Shown: positions 44,013-56,522 of the stretch, piece after piece | How positions within the stretch are numbered: the stretch's first letter is position 1 | Layout of the letters: each line of letters begins with the position of its first letter | Origin: Raphanus sativus | Lineage: Eukaryota > Streptophyta > Magnoliopsida > Brassicales > Brassicaceae | Assembly (NCBI RefSeq): GCF_000801105.2 | Contig: NC_079515.1 | Coordinates: 13,702,001-13,766,000, forward strand | DNA length: 64,000 nt | Direction of reading: 5' to 3' | Notes under the pieces: model-generated | Databases searched by the model: none | Told to the model about the DNA's origin: nothing | The model's input: only the letters and a program-made list of their open reading frames with translations | Program-made: the position numbers and the translations under genes

Positions 44013-45363
44013 TGATATACCATGGATTTCACCCATTTTCTACCATGGTATAATGATATTTTTATTATATAACTAATGTGTTTTCTACCCTTTTAGGTAT
44101 GTTTTCAGGTTCAGAAGTGTTTCGTGATAAAGTGATGCTTTTGGAGCATTTTGGAGTACAAGAGATAATACACCCGAGTTGACCATTTAAGACCAAGTCA
44201 GAAGTCAACATTCAGATAAGAATCGATCGATACTTATCCAAAGTTGTCGATCGATGTACCTGAGAAGATCTGCGTACTTGAAGATTATAATCGATCGATA
44301 CACATCTAGTCTTGTCGATTGATAGCGAGGACGAAATGGTTTAGCCAACTGCTTCACCAAGACTTCACCAAATTACGAGATTGCTCCTGACGAGTTTTTA
44401 ACCTAATGGAAATGCTTAAATACCCTGCTAAGTGTTTTTGACGGCAAGCAAGCTTTTGCAACCAGAGAGAAAAGCAAGCAGAGAGTGTGAGAGAAAGCTA
44501 GAGTTTTATTTGTTTTGAGAGATTGGAGAGATCATTGAGAGATTCGTGATTGAACTCCATTTGTTTTCTAGTCTCTATCTAATGCAATTCTTTCACATAT
44601 CTTGTGTTATGAATTACTTAGTTATGTCTAAGTAGTCTACTTGTTAGATCTAGGGTTTAAATAGGTTTGTGAGATTAGCCTCAAACTATATTTGCTAAGT
44701 TGTGATATTCATCAAATGGATTGCACCCTATGCTTGTTCTAGAGTAGCTAACTAGACCACAGATCACTAGGATCTTTATATCTTGAATTATCGTTTGAAC
44801 TAGTTTGTCTCCTGTTGAGAAAAGAGACATCCTCCTTGAGAACTAGTGTTCATTATCGGCTCGCTCCTAGGCATTTCTAGAAGCCGTCGATCGATATCCC
44901 AACTGGACAATCGATCGGCGCTGCGAAAGGTGTATCGCTCGATATATCTAAAGGATATCGATCGACTCTTTTTCTGGTCAACAGACGACAGTTGAGATCA
45001 GAGATCTAGTTATTTAACCAGTGAGACATCACTGAGTGTTAAGCGGCTGAGTTCTTTAATATCATGCAAACAACTTATTAGACATTTATAGATATTATAA
45101 TATTCATTCCTGAATAAAAGCTCTATGTCTAGCACTCTTCATTATCATTTAAAAAACCATCATATTGTTTGTTAGAGCAACTACCTTGCTCATTTTAGGA
45201 CTGTCATTTACATTTAATCAGAAAAACCAACTTCACCTGGGATTGATTAATTGATTAGATTTATATGGTTCCCTAGCTCCTCGTGATTCGATCTCTAAGT
45301 ACTACAGCTGAACCTCTTATTTGAGAGAGTAAGGCACTCATTAGGGTAATTTGAGTGATGTCA
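44013..45363 (+). repeat. Solo LTR nested in the TR-GAG left LTR (S2), full length
   Basis: 1351 bp starting TGATATACC and ending GTGATGTCA, flanked by CACCT / CACCC. It sits at the same base as its twin at 35527. It contains several ATCGATCGAT-type motifs (for example near 44223, 44248, 44290, 44886 and 44955). Confidence 0.88.
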
Positions 45364-46648
45364 CACCCTTGGATAGCACACCAGGCAAAACAGACATGCA
45401 TGGTTTGGTCATGGGAAGCAGTAACGGTATATGTTCATTGTTTGACTCATATCTTCCAAACCACGAGGATTCTACGCATGAAATTACTTGTAGTATGTGC
45501 TCAACTCAATTACGGAGCTCCTCGACAAAGAATCAGATCAAACGGAGTTCAGATGTGGAAGTTATGAAATTTACAAATCAGGTGATCTTCAGTTCTCACG
45601 AATTCGGACTGTGTGGATCGTCCGGCGTGCATTCCGATCATTCCCACCATGGACCAGCACGATCAGAATGAACCTGGACAGTGTCTGAAGAGTCACTTTG
45701 ACCAGTCTGCCTCAATTTCACCAACCTTGACCAGTCTTCATCAAATTCCACAAATTTGACTCATTAATAATTTTCTAGTCAATGTTGTCCTTTTCTATGC
45801 ATTATTTTTTACAATTTCTTTATGTTTCTCTTTGACTACAAGTAGTATAAATATGTAATCTTATCTATGAATAAAATAAGATTATTTTGGATTTTATTTT
45901 TGTTTCTTCTCTAAGTGAGAGAGAGAGTTCTTTAGCTAATTCATCGGTGTGAACCGGCTTGTTGATTTGGTGGTCAACCAATCATCTTTGTGTGTTGTTT
46001 GGTGGTTAGCCAACACATTCATCCGTTCTTTGGTGGTTAGCCTTAGATCGAGGGTATATCAAGAGTCATTCCGCACCTCTTGATGATCCATCCATTCCAT
46101 CCCAGTTCCGGAAGTGCCTTCACATTCTCGGCTCATATCCAACACCCGGCCAAAGCCATCCTTCCCGATTTTGGGTCGTATCATTTGGTATCAAAGCCAC
46201 TTTGGCTGGTTTGTTTTCATTCTTCTTTTCATCTTCTCATCTATTCATCATTTTCTTTTCTTATTTCTTTTTGGATCCGGGCTGTTCCTTTACTCCCTTA
46301 TGATCGCCATTTTTATAAAAAAAAAATCTATAAAAAAAGTAAAAAAAAAAAGTAAAAGTTCTGGCTTGAATCACTTCTGAAGAGAAATCCAAGGGGAGTG
46401 GTGGAAGAGAAAGCATGCTGGCCGAGGAGAAATCCGGCCTTAGGACAATTAAGGCGGATCCATACAAAAATCTCTTCATCTTTCTTTCTCTTTCCTTTTA
46501 CCCATAAAAGTTGTTTTGGTTTTGATTGCTGAATTTTGACTGCCTATCATCCTTTGAACCAGTGGAAAGAACTCTGAGTGATCACCTAAAAATCGAGAGC
46601 TAAACACGTTGAGAGTGTGATGATTTTATTTGCTAACTTGTTGGTTAA

Positions 46649-47437
46649 GTGTTTTCAGGATGTTTTGGACTTCTCAAGAAATCAAAATCACAACAAGACG
46701 TCTACTTTCCTTTTGAAGCTGTTTTTGAAAAGGAACGATTGATTTTCGATAAGACACAGTTTGCTTCTAATGGGTTTGATTGTGTTCAGAAACAAAGGAA
46801 TAGACAAAACAGGTCCAATGATGATGAGAAGCGGGTCAGAAGTAGTGATCGTCCCTTCACCAAGCCAAGAGAAGCAGCTGTGATATGCTTGATCAGAAAG
46901 AGCTGCAGACTTATGCCAACTTGGAGAAGATGTTGCATAAGGCAATTCATGCAATCCGACAACTCAAAAAGAAGAGAAACCCCAACACTTCTCCTGCACC
47001 AAAACAGCAAAGTAATTTTTATTCTCTTTCAAATTCTGATTTGAAAACTAATGTGTTGTCTTCTGATAAAAGCAAAGCTGTGAAACCCACAAGCAAAGCT
47101 CATTCTACCAGGCGCTTCAAATGCCATAGTATCGGTCATTATGCTAACAAGTGTCAAAAACAAAGACCGTTGGTGACTTTGGAGAATGAGAACGTTGAAA
47201 CCGAGCCAGAAAAGGAAGGACTTTCATATCCATTGCCAGTTTTCAATGACTATGCACATGAACCGAAAAAGGGTCAGATGGAGAAAAAAACCGTGGTCGT
47301 CAAGAAGGATCTTCTTCCATTCAAAAACTGGACCGAACTCAAGGTGAGCCAAGTTTTGATTATGGTTCTTTTGCTTATAATCCTTTTCCTTTTAATGTTT
47401 CAGATTTGAGGACAAATCTTTTTGAAGAGGGAGAGTA
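46649..47437 (+). pseudogene. TR-GAG gag remnant, S2
   Basis: Same layout as the S1 units; the zinc knuckle again reads RRFKCHSIGHYANKC, lacking the first cysteine. Frames 46649-47044 and 46885-47409 are offset by a frameshift, and a third frame continues into the LTR. Confidence 0.7.
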
Positions 47438-48464
47438 TGATAGAATCAAAATCAAGCACCGTCCTTTTTGGTTCATGGACACGGCCCAAGATGGGGATCA
47501 TGTCGACCAGCTTGATCCAACCGAGATTTTTCCATCAGATCGTAACACTGCTTTGGAGCTGGATGAGCTGAGTGAGATAACTGACACTACTATGGAGCTG
47601 TATGAGTTAAGTGACACTGAAGAAGGAACTGGTTTTGATGCACCCTTGGATAGCACACCGGGCAAAACAGACATGCATGGTTTGGTCATGGGAAGCAGTA
47701 ACGATATATGTTCATTGTTTGACTCATATCTTCCAAACCACGAGGATTCTACGCATGAAATCACTTGTAGAATGTGCTCAACTCAATTACGGAGCTCTTC
47801 GATGAAGAATCAGATCAAACGGAGTTGAGTTCAGATGTGGAAATTATGCAATTTACAAATCAGATGATCTTCAGTTCTCGCGAATTCGGGCTCTGTGGAT
47901 CGTCCGGCGTGCATCCCGATCATTCCCACCATGGACCAGCACTATCAGAATGAACCTGGATAGTGTTTGAAGAGTCACTTTGACCAGTCTGCCTCAATTT
48001 CACCAACCTTGACCAGTCTTCATCAAATTCCACAAATTTGACTCATTAATAATTTTCTACTCAATATTGTCCTTTTCTATGCATTATTTTTCACAATTTC
48101 TTTATGTTTCTCTTTGACTACAAGTAGTATAAATATGTAGTCTTATCTATGAATAAAATCAGATTATTTTGGAGTTTATTTTTGTTTCTTCTCTAAGTGA
48201 GAGAGAGAGTTCTTTACCTAGTTCATCGGTGTGAACCGGCTTGTTGATTTGATGGTCAGCCAATCATCTTTGTGTGTTGTTTGGTGGTTAGCCAACACAT
48301 TCATCCGTTCTTTGGTGGTTAGCCTTAGATCGAGGGTATATCAAGAATCATTCCGCACCTCTTGACGATCCATCCATTCCATCCCAGTTCCGGAAGTGCC
48401 TTCGCCTTCTCGGTTCATATCCAACACCCGGCCAAAGCCATCCTTCCCGATTTTGGGTCTATCA
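47438..48464 (+). repeat. TR-GAG LTR, right copy (S2)
   Basis: 1027 bp; ends GGGTCTATCA before GGACG. The following minisatellite stub has one more 31-bp unit than its S1 twin. Confidence 0.85.
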
Positions 48465-48469
48465 GGACG

Positions 48470-49126
48470 TGAGTCTGGGCGCGGCGCCCAGGACGTGAGT
48501 CTGGGCGCGGCACCCAGGACGTGAGTCTTGTTTCTTTTGTAAAATCTCAACGGAAACTCCGATTGAGGCGAAACGAAAACCATTTTGATCTAGACTCAAA
48601 GGAAAATAAAGTGAGCTTGTCCTTGGCGAACTGGGAAAACTGAGCTCACCCCATGGCTAGTTGACCTGATAAGATCAAGCTCCGACCTTCTTTCGTTTTG
48701 CCGTTTGTTTCCCGAGACTTGTTCGTTAAATAGACTGGATATTCTAATTTGAGAATGACGTCGTATGAGCTTATTTTCAAATTATACAAGACTTTTTGTT
48801 CGGAAAAATACTTTCCGCGGACTTTCAGACATTGATTCTGTGGCGATGTTGACATTGAGCTCAATCTCTTTCTTATGATTTTATAGTTTTATTCTATATT
48901 AAAAATTCTACATGTTTTTGTAGATTTTTTTCTAATATTTTTCAATTGTATTTTAGTAAATTTTGACTCGTCTTTCAAAAAGTGAATATTTTTATTGTAC
49001 ATTATTTTAGAAATTAATTTTTATATTCATATTTCTTAATTATATTTGTGTGTTTTTGTAAATATATATGTTTAAAATAGTCTTTTAAAATGATTAATAA
49101 CAAATTTTAATATTTACTAGAGTTTA
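48470..49126. other. Second copy of the 41975-42594 sequence
   Basis: Minisatellite stub, LTR-like sequence, then AT-rich DNA; no gene. Confidence 0.5.
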
Positions 49127-49156
49127 ATCCGCACGACCGTGCATGTATTTTTATTC
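49127..49156 (-). mobile_element. Helitron 3' end (minus strand), S2 copy
   Basis: Identical in form to the one at 42596: hairpin GCACGGTCGTGC and CTAG terminus. Confidence 0.6.
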
Positions 49157-49796
49157 ATTTTATATATATATATATTTAATTATTTATATTAATTTCAAAT
49201 ACCTAAATTTTATAATTTTGTTTTTACTCAATTAATTATGTTAGACATGTATTTAATGCTTCTTATTATATATATATATATATATATATATACTTTCAAA
49301 AACTAAAGTGAGACTGATACCCTTCCAAGGGAAAATTGTTAAAAGGGTTCACCCTCTTTCTGAAATGACCATTTAACCCCTCTACCACAATAATGTCATT
49401 ACTGGTTTTATAGAAATTAAAATAAAAGAGAAATAAAAAACAACACTTTACGTTCAACGGCTCTATCCCCTTTCAGATTTCATTGTTGTTTAGACACTTT
49501 ACCTTCAACGGCTCTCACCCTCATACTTTGTTTGCTTTCAGATCTTCGTTTATATCTGATAAATTAAGTGAATTTATTGGTTAAACGCGAACAGATTACA
49601 TTCGATTTGATTGACGAAACCTCGAAACCAGATCTGAGAAACATCAGGTACGATAAACAGTCGATTGTTATGATTTATGAACAAAGTCCAAGTCTTTTTT
49701 AGTGGTTGCCTAACAATGCTGTTCTCTTGCCGATACAATTCGTTAGTTTTTCAATGTGTCTTCGGATCAACTGATGCAATTTTTATTATGCAGATA

Positions 49797-50947
49797 ATGG
49801 TGCACTTAATTACTGTTTTTGGACAATGGAAGATGGGTAATGTTGGCGGAGAGTTCGTTCTTGATCAATGTAAGAAGGGGAAATCTTTTTTTGTTGAAGA
49901 CGATATCAGATATGAGGATTTTGTCCGCATGGTTTGTGGAGATTACAATATTAGTGAGATGAATGCGGTCGAGTTCTCTTATATGTTGCCTAAACGTATG
50001 ACGGAGCAAATGGCTAGCAATGCCTTTCCGATCTCCTTGAGCAGCGACAGACAACTAACAAGCTTCATCACATTGTTCAAGACGGACTTTATGTGTATTT
50101 ATGTCTCATTGACTGCAAACAAAAGTCATTGTGATGTGAATAGAAATCAAAAGCCTGCTGTCGGAGAGAATGCTGCTGCGGATTTTGGTAGTTTTGGAAA
50201 TGTTCATCACGAGAAGCCATCACATGAGACTATGAAGCCATCACATGAGACTGTGAAGCCATCACTTGAGACAATGAAGCCATCACAGCTGCGGAAGAGT
50301 GAAACCATTAAGAGTGGTGACGTATTCAGTGGCAAGAAGGAACTAATAATGAAACTACGCAAGATTTCAGTGATCGATAGGTTTGATTTCATCATCAAAA
50401 AGTCATGGAAGCGTTTATTTTACGCAAAGTGCTTCGTTCCTGGATGTTCCTGGAAGATACGTGCTTCTGCTATGTCGATATCATCTCCAGAATTCCTCGT
50501 TCGTAAATACACTGATTTTCATACATGCTCTGCGGCCGTTAGGTATTCTCGTAACAGACAGGCAAATGCGAAATGTATTGGCGAGATGTATGTTGAGGGA
50601 TTTAGTGGTGGTATTGATCTTAGAGGAATCCGACCTAAACATATAATGGACTGTATGAGGGCAGTTTATGAAATTGAAATCGGTTATACGAAGGCTCATG
50701 GCACATTGGCATATGCATGGGATATGGTTAGAGGCACTCATGCCTGTGGCTATCAGGACTTGCCGACGTATCTATACAGAATAAAGGAGGCCAATCCAGG
50801 TACAATAACAGAGCTTGAACTTGATACGGAAAACAGGTTTAAGTATTTGTTCATTGCTTTTAATGCATGTATCAAAGGCTTTCCGTTCATGAGAAGGGTT
50901 ATTGTAATAGATGGAGCACATCTAAGTGGTAAGTTCAGAGGTGTTAT
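49797..50947 (+). pseudogene. Mutator-like (MuDR) transposase, N-terminal half, split by a gypsy insertion
   Basis: ATG 49797 follows a plausible acceptor TATGCAG (after a donor CAG|GTACG near 49649), so the upstream in-frame codons are probably intron. Residues 1-110 are the MULE N-terminal domain; then comes a short tandem heptad (KPSHETM, KPSHETV, KPSLETM). A MuDR N-terminal zinc-binding region follows (CFVPGCSWKIRAS...FHTC), and then the start of the MULE catalytic domain with VIDGAHLSGKFRG, where the Asp is the first catalytic residue. At 50948 the frame runs into a gypsy LTR; the remainder is at 57243. Family role: excision and reinsertion of the Mutator element. Confidence 0.88.
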
Positions 50948-51667
50948 AATGAAACCCTTAATGGTTTGTTTTCCCTTTTGGATGGATCTGAGGGTGATAT
51001 GGGTTGTGTTTTGCGGATTAGAACAAGGATGGTATTGTCTCCTTGAAAGATGGTGAGATGGTTGATGGATTGAGATAGATATGGTGATGAACTTCAGTGT
51101 AGATCGATGGAGAGATCAAACACTTGTGTAGATGTGCTAGAGATCGTGAGTATTACGCCCACAAACAATGATCTCAAGCCAAAGCCTTGCAGAGAATCAA
51201 CTCCTAGGCAAACAGTGTTCAGAAACTGAACAAAGGATTCACAATAACAAAAGGAAAGATTTTTATTGAAAAAGTGAATGAATCATACTTTGGATTCTCA
51301 CGGTTTATGTAGAACAATGACAAAGAAAGAATGTGGAAACTTGCAACAAGACTTGTGTGAAACTAAGAAGAAAACACTTAGAACTAGGCAATCTCGAAGA
51401 CTGAGTAATTGAAGAATTCCTTGACTTGATTCTCCATCGAAGTTGGTTCTGGTTTAGAGTAAACCAACATCGAAATTGCATTCTTCAATCTCCTGGTTTG
51501 TGATCTTGTAACCGGGCCTAACTTGGTTATGAAATCATGGTTGTCGTGGGCTTTACTTGTCTCCTCTTCAGCAACATCTAGCTCACTTGTCTCCTCTTCA
51601 GTATCACTCAGCTGAACCAGCTCCTCATGCTCCGCATTGGCTCCTTGTTTAGCTAGGTTTGCATCAT
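50948..51667 (-). repeat. gypsy 3' LTR
   Basis: 720 bp. The end of the gag-pol coding frame (stop at 51384) lies inside this LTR. Confidence 0.95.
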
Positions 51668-54600
51668 CCCCTCCTCCTTTGAAAGGATTTGTCCTCAAAT
51701 CTAAATGATCAGCACAAAAAGGAATTAGATCAGCAATATTAAAAGTATTACTAATAGCATACTTCCCTTGAAGATCGATCTTGTAAGCATTGTTATTGAT
51801 CTTCTCCAGTACTTCAAATGGTCCATCTGTTCTTGGCAAGAGTTTGGACTTTCTTTCCTCAGGAAACCTTTCTTTTCTCAAGTGGATTGTCACCAAGTCT
51901 CCTGGTTCTAGTATGAGTTCTCGTCTGCCCTTGTAGGCGAATCTTGCATACTCTTTGGTCCTCTCCTCAATATTATTCTTAACCTGCTCATGGAAAGAAA
52001 CAACAAACTCGGCCTTGGCCTTTCCATCAAGATTAATCTGCTCTTTGTATGGTATAGGCAACAAATCAAGAGGAGTCAAAGGATTAAACCCATAAACTAT
52101 CTGAAAAGGTGAGAACTTAGTAGCTCGGTGAACAGAGTGGTTATAAGCAAACTCAACATGAGGCAAACAATCTTCCCAAGTCTTAATATTCTTTTTAATC
52201 ACAGCACGCAAGAGAGTAGCCAAGGTCCTATTAACTACTTCAGTTTGCCCATCAGTTTGTGGGTGACAAGTAGTAGAAAACATTAGCTTAGTTCCTAGCT
52301 TAGACCAAAGAGTTTTCCAGAACTGACTCAAGAACTTGGTATCTCTATCAGAAACAATACTCCTGGGCATACCATGAAGTCTAACCACTTCTTTAAAGAA
52401 CAACTCAGCAATGTGAAGAGCATTATCAGTTTTGTGGCAAGCTATGAAGTGAGCCATTTTAGAGAACCTATCTACCACCACAAAAATCGAATCCCTTCCT
52501 TTCTTAGTCCTAGGCAATCCTAACACAAAATCCATTGATATGTCTACCCAAGGTGCATCAGGAATGGGAAGTGGAGTGTACAAACCTTGTGGCCGAGCCT
52601 TAGCCTTTGCTTGAGTACAAATGACACATCTACTGCATATCTTCTCGACATCTCTCTTCATGTTTGGCCAGTAGAAGTGCTCTTTTAGAATAGCATAGGT
52701 CTTAGCAACACCAAAATGCCCCATCAGACCTCCACCATGTGATTCCCTAACATAGAGCTCTCGCAAAGAACAATTAGGCAAGCACAACCGATTTTCAAAG
52801 AATAAAAAACCATCAGCTTGATAGAATTTGCCACTAGTATGTTTCTCACTATCCTTAAAGTGTTCTTTGAAATCAGAATCATCAGCATAGTAAGATTTTA
52901 CTTGATCAAAGCCTAACAACTTAGTTTCCATGGAAGCAAGCAAAGTATATCTTCTTGAAAGTGCATCAGCAACAACATTCTCTTTACCTTGCTTGTAGTG
53001 GATAACATAAGGAAAGGTTTCAAGAAACTCTACCCACTTGGCGTGCCTCTTATTCAGCTTGTGTTGTCCCTTCAGGTGTTTGAGTGATTCATGATCAGTG
53101 TGGATCACAAACTCTTTTGGCCACAAGTAGTGCTGCCATGTCTCCAAAGCCCTGATTAATGCATAAAGCTCCTTATCATAAGTCGGGTAGTTCAGCATAG
53201 CACCTCCAAGCTTTTCACTAAAGTAGGCAATGGGTTTCTTCTCCTGCATCAGCACAGCTCCAATACCTATTCCAGAAGCATCACACTCAATTTCAAAAGT
53301 CTTAGAAAAATCAGGAAGTGCAAGCAAAGGTGCTTCAGTCAACTTCCCTTTTAGGTTCTGAAAAGCTTCTTCTTGTGCTTCTTCCCATCTGAACCCCACA
53401 TTCTTCTTGATAACCTCAGTGAGGGGTGCTGCAATAGTGCTGAAGTCTCTGACAAACCTTCTGTAGAACCCAGCTAGTCCATGAAAGCTCCGGACTTCAC
53501 TCACACTCTTAGGAACTGGCCAATCTCGTATGGCTTTCACTTTCTCTTCATCCACCCTGATTCCTTGAGCTGAAACAACAAAGCCTAGAAACACAAGGTG
53601 ATCTGCTCCAAAAGTACATTTATCAAGATTAGCAAAAAGAGTTTCTTTCCTAAGCACTTCTAACACAATTCTCAAATGTTCAGTATGCTCAGACAAACTT
53701 TTGCTATAGATCAAGATGTCATCGAAATAAACTACCACAAAGTGTCCTATGAAGGCTCTCAAAACATGATTCATCAGTCTCATGAAGGTGCTAGGAGCAT
53801 TAGTTAAACCGAAAGGCATAACAAGCCACTCATACAAACCATGTTTTGTTTTAAAAGCAGTTTTCCATTCATCCCCTTCTTTCATCCTAATCTGATGATA
53901 TCCACTCTTTAAATCTATCTTAGAGAAAATGCAAGACCCATGCAATTCATCAAGCATATCATCAAGTCTAGGGATAGGATGTCTGTACTTTACAGTGATA
54001 TTATTGATGGCTCTGCAGTCAACACACATGCGCCAGCTTCCATCCTTCTTTGGCACCAGTAGTACAGGCACGGCACAAGGGCTCATGCTTTCTCTAATGT
54101 GTCCTTTAGCCATCAGCTCGTCAACCTGCCTTTGCAACTCCTTGGTTTCGTCTGGGTTGGTTCTATAGGCTGGTCTATTTGGAAGAGAAGCGCCTGGAAC
54201 CAGATCTATTTGGTGTTCAATCCCTCTGAAAGGTGGCAAGCTAGCTGGACTCTCTCTTGGAAAGACATCTCCATATTCCTGCAAGATAAACTCAAACCCT
54301 TTCGGAAGCTCCGGAGCAAGGTTAGAAGAGGTTAGTAGTGAACCTTTAAAGATAAACAAAAGCAAAGGTTGTTGGAGAATCAAAGCTTTCCTGATCTCAC
54401 TGTTTTTGGCCAAAGGATTAGTTCCTTTCTTTGATTCAGATGAGTTCTCCTTGGCTTCTTGTCGCCTGAGCCTTAGTTGTAGCTGATCTTCATGAACTTC
54501 TTGAGGTGACAAAGGTGCAAGCACAATCTTTTTATCCCTGTGAGTGAAGGAGTGGCGATTTGTAAACCCATCATGGATAGCTTTCTTGTCATACTGCCAA

Positions 54601-56099
54601 GGCCTGCCTAAGAGGATATGACTGGAATCCATGGGCAGTACATCACACACTATCTCATCTTGGTACCTCCCAATGGTTATAGGAACCATAACTTGCTCAG
54701 TGACCTTCAACTCGCCTCCCTCATTAAGCCATTGAAGTGGGTAAGGTCTAGGATGCTTCCCTGTTTTTAGCCCGAGTTTTGCTACAAGAGATTCACTAGC
54801 CACGTTAGTACAACTTCCACCATCTATAATCAAGCTGCAAACTTTATCATAAACAGTACAACGAGTGTGAAAGAGATTCTCCCTTTGATCAATGTCTTCT
54901 GGTTTGGATTGGACCTGAAGAGACCTTCTTGTAACCAGGAGCTGTCCTCGGACTGGATAATCTATCAACTCTTCCTCGGAAGCATCAGCACTCTCTTCCT
55001 CAGATATAATATCTCCATTATCCAAGAGAATCATCACCTTCTTGTTAGTGCATTCATTAGCATAGTGACCAATGCCATGGCACTTGAAACACTTCACATC
55101 TCTTGATCTAGTTGCTGGTGCTTTTCCCTTATCATCACGCTGATAGGCTTTGTTTTCTTCCTTGGGTTTAGCTAGGCTTTTCTCATCCTTGGTTGTCCTG
55201 TAGTTGTTGCCGTATGAACCCTTGGAGCTGTTCTTTCTCTTCTGTTGTTGCTCAATGAGGATAGCTTTGTGAAGAAGCTCATAGATGTCATCATAATCCT
55301 GCAGCTCCAATCGATCTTGTATTTCTCTGTTGAGACCAGCTTGGAACCGAGCCATAGTTGCATTAGAATCCTCAACCACAGATGCTTTTATCATGAGAGT
55401 CTCCATCTCCTGATAGTAATCCTCCACGCTCTTAGTTCCTTGAGTGAGCCTTCTTAGCTTCAGATGAACATCCTTGTGGTAATGACTTGGAACAAATCGT
55501 TTCCTCATGAGAGTCTTGAGTTCAAACCAACCTGATACCGCTGCTTCCCCGGTCCTTCTTCTTGTTGAAGTAATCTGATCCCACCAGTGAAGAGCATAAC
55601 CATTGAATTCAGTTGCTGCAAGTCGAACCTTCTTGAGCTCTGAGTAGTTGTGACAATCAAAGATCAACTCTATCTTTTTTTCCCAATCAAGGTAATCGTC
55701 TGGATTGCTGGTACCACTGAAGATTGGTACTCTGAGTTTGATGTTACCAAGACTGTCATCTGGCCTGTGTCTCTCTGCCCGGTTGGTTCTGGTCTGAGAT
55801 GGTGCTCTGACTGATCTTACTTCATCTGAACTCCTTCCAGAAGAGGTGATATCATCATCAGTTAAGCCAGTAGCAACTCTCTTGCCTCTCCTTTTCTCTC
55901 TAGCAGCTTTCCTAGCCTGAGAAGCACTACCTAAAACATTGTTAGTAGCAAAGGAATTTCTTTCAAATTCAAGTTTCTTATCTATTGCTTTCATCAGAGT
56001 TGACATCATAGCATCCATCTGGACTTTGTTGAATAGGTTTGGATGATCTTCCCGCTCATGCTCTTCATCCGACATGATTCCTATTAAGAAACTCAACAA
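51384..56099 (-). CDS. Ty3/gypsy gag-pol polyprotein, 1571 aa, uninterrupted
   Basis: Single frame from ATG 56099. Order: retrotransposon gag (residues about 120-280); CCHC knuckle [14 protein letters not shown] near 340; protease [12 protein letters not shown] near 423; reverse transcriptase with [10 protein letters not shown] near 793; RNase H starting [16 protein letters not shown] near 935; integrase with the zinc-binding H-H-C-C region ([10 protein letters not shown]...CSRCVIC, about 1120-1165), DFVLGLP near 1190 and a C-terminal region [19 protein letters not shown] before INT makes it Ty3/gypsy; the RNase H and integrase tail look like chromoviruses of the Galadriel/CRM side, but lineage is not settled. 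About 94 C-terminal residues (from near 1478, including [11 protein letters not shown]) are encoded by the 3' LTR. No stop or frameshift, so it could be functional. Confidence 0.96.
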   Translation of the reverse strand: MLSFLIGIMSDEEHEREDHPNLFNKVQMDAMMSTLMKAIDKKLEFERNSFATNNVLGSASQARKAAREKRRGKRVATGLTDDDITSSGRSSDEVRSVRAPSQTRTNRAERHRPDDSLGNIKLRVPIFSGTSNPDDYLDWEKKIELIFDCHNYSELKKVRLAATEFNGYALHWWDQITSTRRRTGEAAVSGWFELKTLMRKRFVPSHYHKDVHLKLRRLTQGTKSVEDYYQEMETLMIKASVVEDSNATMARFQAGLNREIQDRLELQDYDDIYELLHKAILIEQQQKRKNSSKGSYGNNYRTTKDEKSLAKPKEENKAYQRDDKGKAPATRSRDVKCFKCHGIGHYANECTNKKVMILLDNGDIISEEESADASEEELIDYPVRGQLLVTRRSLQVQSKPEDIDQRENLFHTRCTVYDKVCSLIIDGGSCTNVASESLVAKLGLKTGKHPRPYPLQWLNEGGELKVTEQVMVPITIGRYQDEIVCDVLPMDSSHILLGRPWQYDKKAIHDGFTNRHSFTHRDKKIVLAPLSPQEVHEDQLQLRLRRQEAKENSSESKKGTNPLAKNSEIRKALILQQPLLLFIFKGSLLTSSNLAPELPKGFEFILQEYGDVFPRESPASLPPFRGIEHQIDLVPGASLPNRPAYRTNPDETKELQRQVDELMAKGHIRESMSPCAVPVLLVPKKDGSWRMCVDCRAINNITVKYRHPIPRLDDMLDELHGSCIFSKIDLKSGYHQIRMKEGDEWKTAFKTKHGLYEWLVMPFGLTNAPSTFMRLMNHVLRAFIGHFVVVYFDDILIYSKSLSEHTEHLRIVLEVLRKETLFANLDKCTFGADHLVFLGFVVSAQGIRVDEEKVKAIRDWPVPKSVSEVRSFHGLAGFYRRFVRDFSTIAAPLTEVIKKNVGFRWEEAQEEAFQNLKGKLTEAPLLALPDFSKTFEIECDASGIGIGAVLMQEKKPIAYFSEKLGGAMLNYPTYDKELYALIRALETWQHYLWPKEFVIHTDHESLKHLKGQHKLNKRHAKWVEFLETFPYVIHYKQGKENVVADALSRRYTLLASMETKLLGFDQVKSYYADDSDFKEHFKDSEKHTSGKFYQADGFLFFENRLCLPNCSLRELYVRESHGGGLMGHFGVAKTYAILKEHFYWPNMKRDVEKICSRCVICTQAKAKARPQGLYTPLPIPDAPWVDISMDFVLGLPRTKKGRDSIFVVVDRFSKMAHFIACHKTDNALHIAELFFKEVVRLHGMPRSIVSDRDTKFLSQFWKTLWSKLGTKLMFSTTCHPQTDGQTEVVNRTLATLLRAVIKKNIKTWEDCLPHVEFAYNHSVHRATKFSPFQIVYGFNPLTPLDLLPIPYKEQINLDGKAKAEFVVSFHEQVKNNIEERTKEYARFAYKGRRELILEPGDLVTIHLRKERFPEERKSKLLPRTDGPFEVLEKINNNAYKIDLQGKYAISNTFNIADLIPFCADHLDLRTNPFKGGGDDANLAKQGANAEHEELVQLSDTEEETSELDVAEEETSKAHDNHDFITKLGPVTRSQTRRLKNAISMLVYSKPEPTSMENQVKEFFNYSVFEIA

Positions 56100-56506
56100 G
56101 AAAGGTTAGAACACAAATAGATAGCCGAAGCCTCACTTAGTGTTTCTCTCAAGTGTTTCCCTCAAGTGTTTCAGTTTGTGAATCCAGGAGTTCAATAGCA
56201 AACAGAGTTCAAGCCTTTTGAAGTCAATTCCCTACCCCAAAGAGAAGAAAAGATAGACAGTATTAAGAGATTTAGTTCGCAAGAGGCTTTACCACCAGAG
56301 ACTGGATTTCTCTTCAGTCTGGCTGGATTTCTCTTCAGCCTTAGATGCCTTGATCTTTTTTTTTTTTTTTTTATACTGGTCGGCCCCCTCGCACTTTTAG
56401 ATAGGTAGAAAAGAGATGGATAGATTCACAGAAACAGAATGATCAAAGAGGTTCCCAAAGAGAAGAAGAAAATCGAGTACAAACCCTGAATCAAAAGCCC
56501 TCAACC

Positions 56507-56519
56507 TGCTCTGATACCA
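56507..56519 (-). other. gypsy primer-binding site
   Basis: TGGTATCAGAGCA on the minus strand, complementary to initiator methionine tRNA, a few bases downstream of the 5' LTR. Confidence 0.9.
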
Positions 56520-56522
56520 CTT

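Larger units (their letters stand above)
43805..48464 (+). mobile_element. TR-GAG-type LTR retrotransposon, LTR-gag-LTR (copy S2)
   Basis: LTRs at 43805-46183 (with nested solo LTR) and 47438-48464 flank one internal region; primer-binding site at 46186 and the polypurine tract before 47438. The target duplication is again GGACG (43800-43804 and 48465-48469), as in S1, because both are descendants of one insertion. Its gag resembles unit 2 of S1 more than unit 1. Confidence 0.88.

Noticed and set aside
49677..49796. Upstream in-frame ATG (MNKVQVFF...) as transposase start
   Set aside because: It lies between a splice donor-like and acceptor-like site; the MVHLITVFGQW start after TGCAG fits the family N terminus.
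35157..50130. CRISPR-like or satellite array explanation for the repeats
   Set aside because: Repeats are LTR retrotransposon units with target duplications, primer sites and polypurine tracts in a eukaryotic context.
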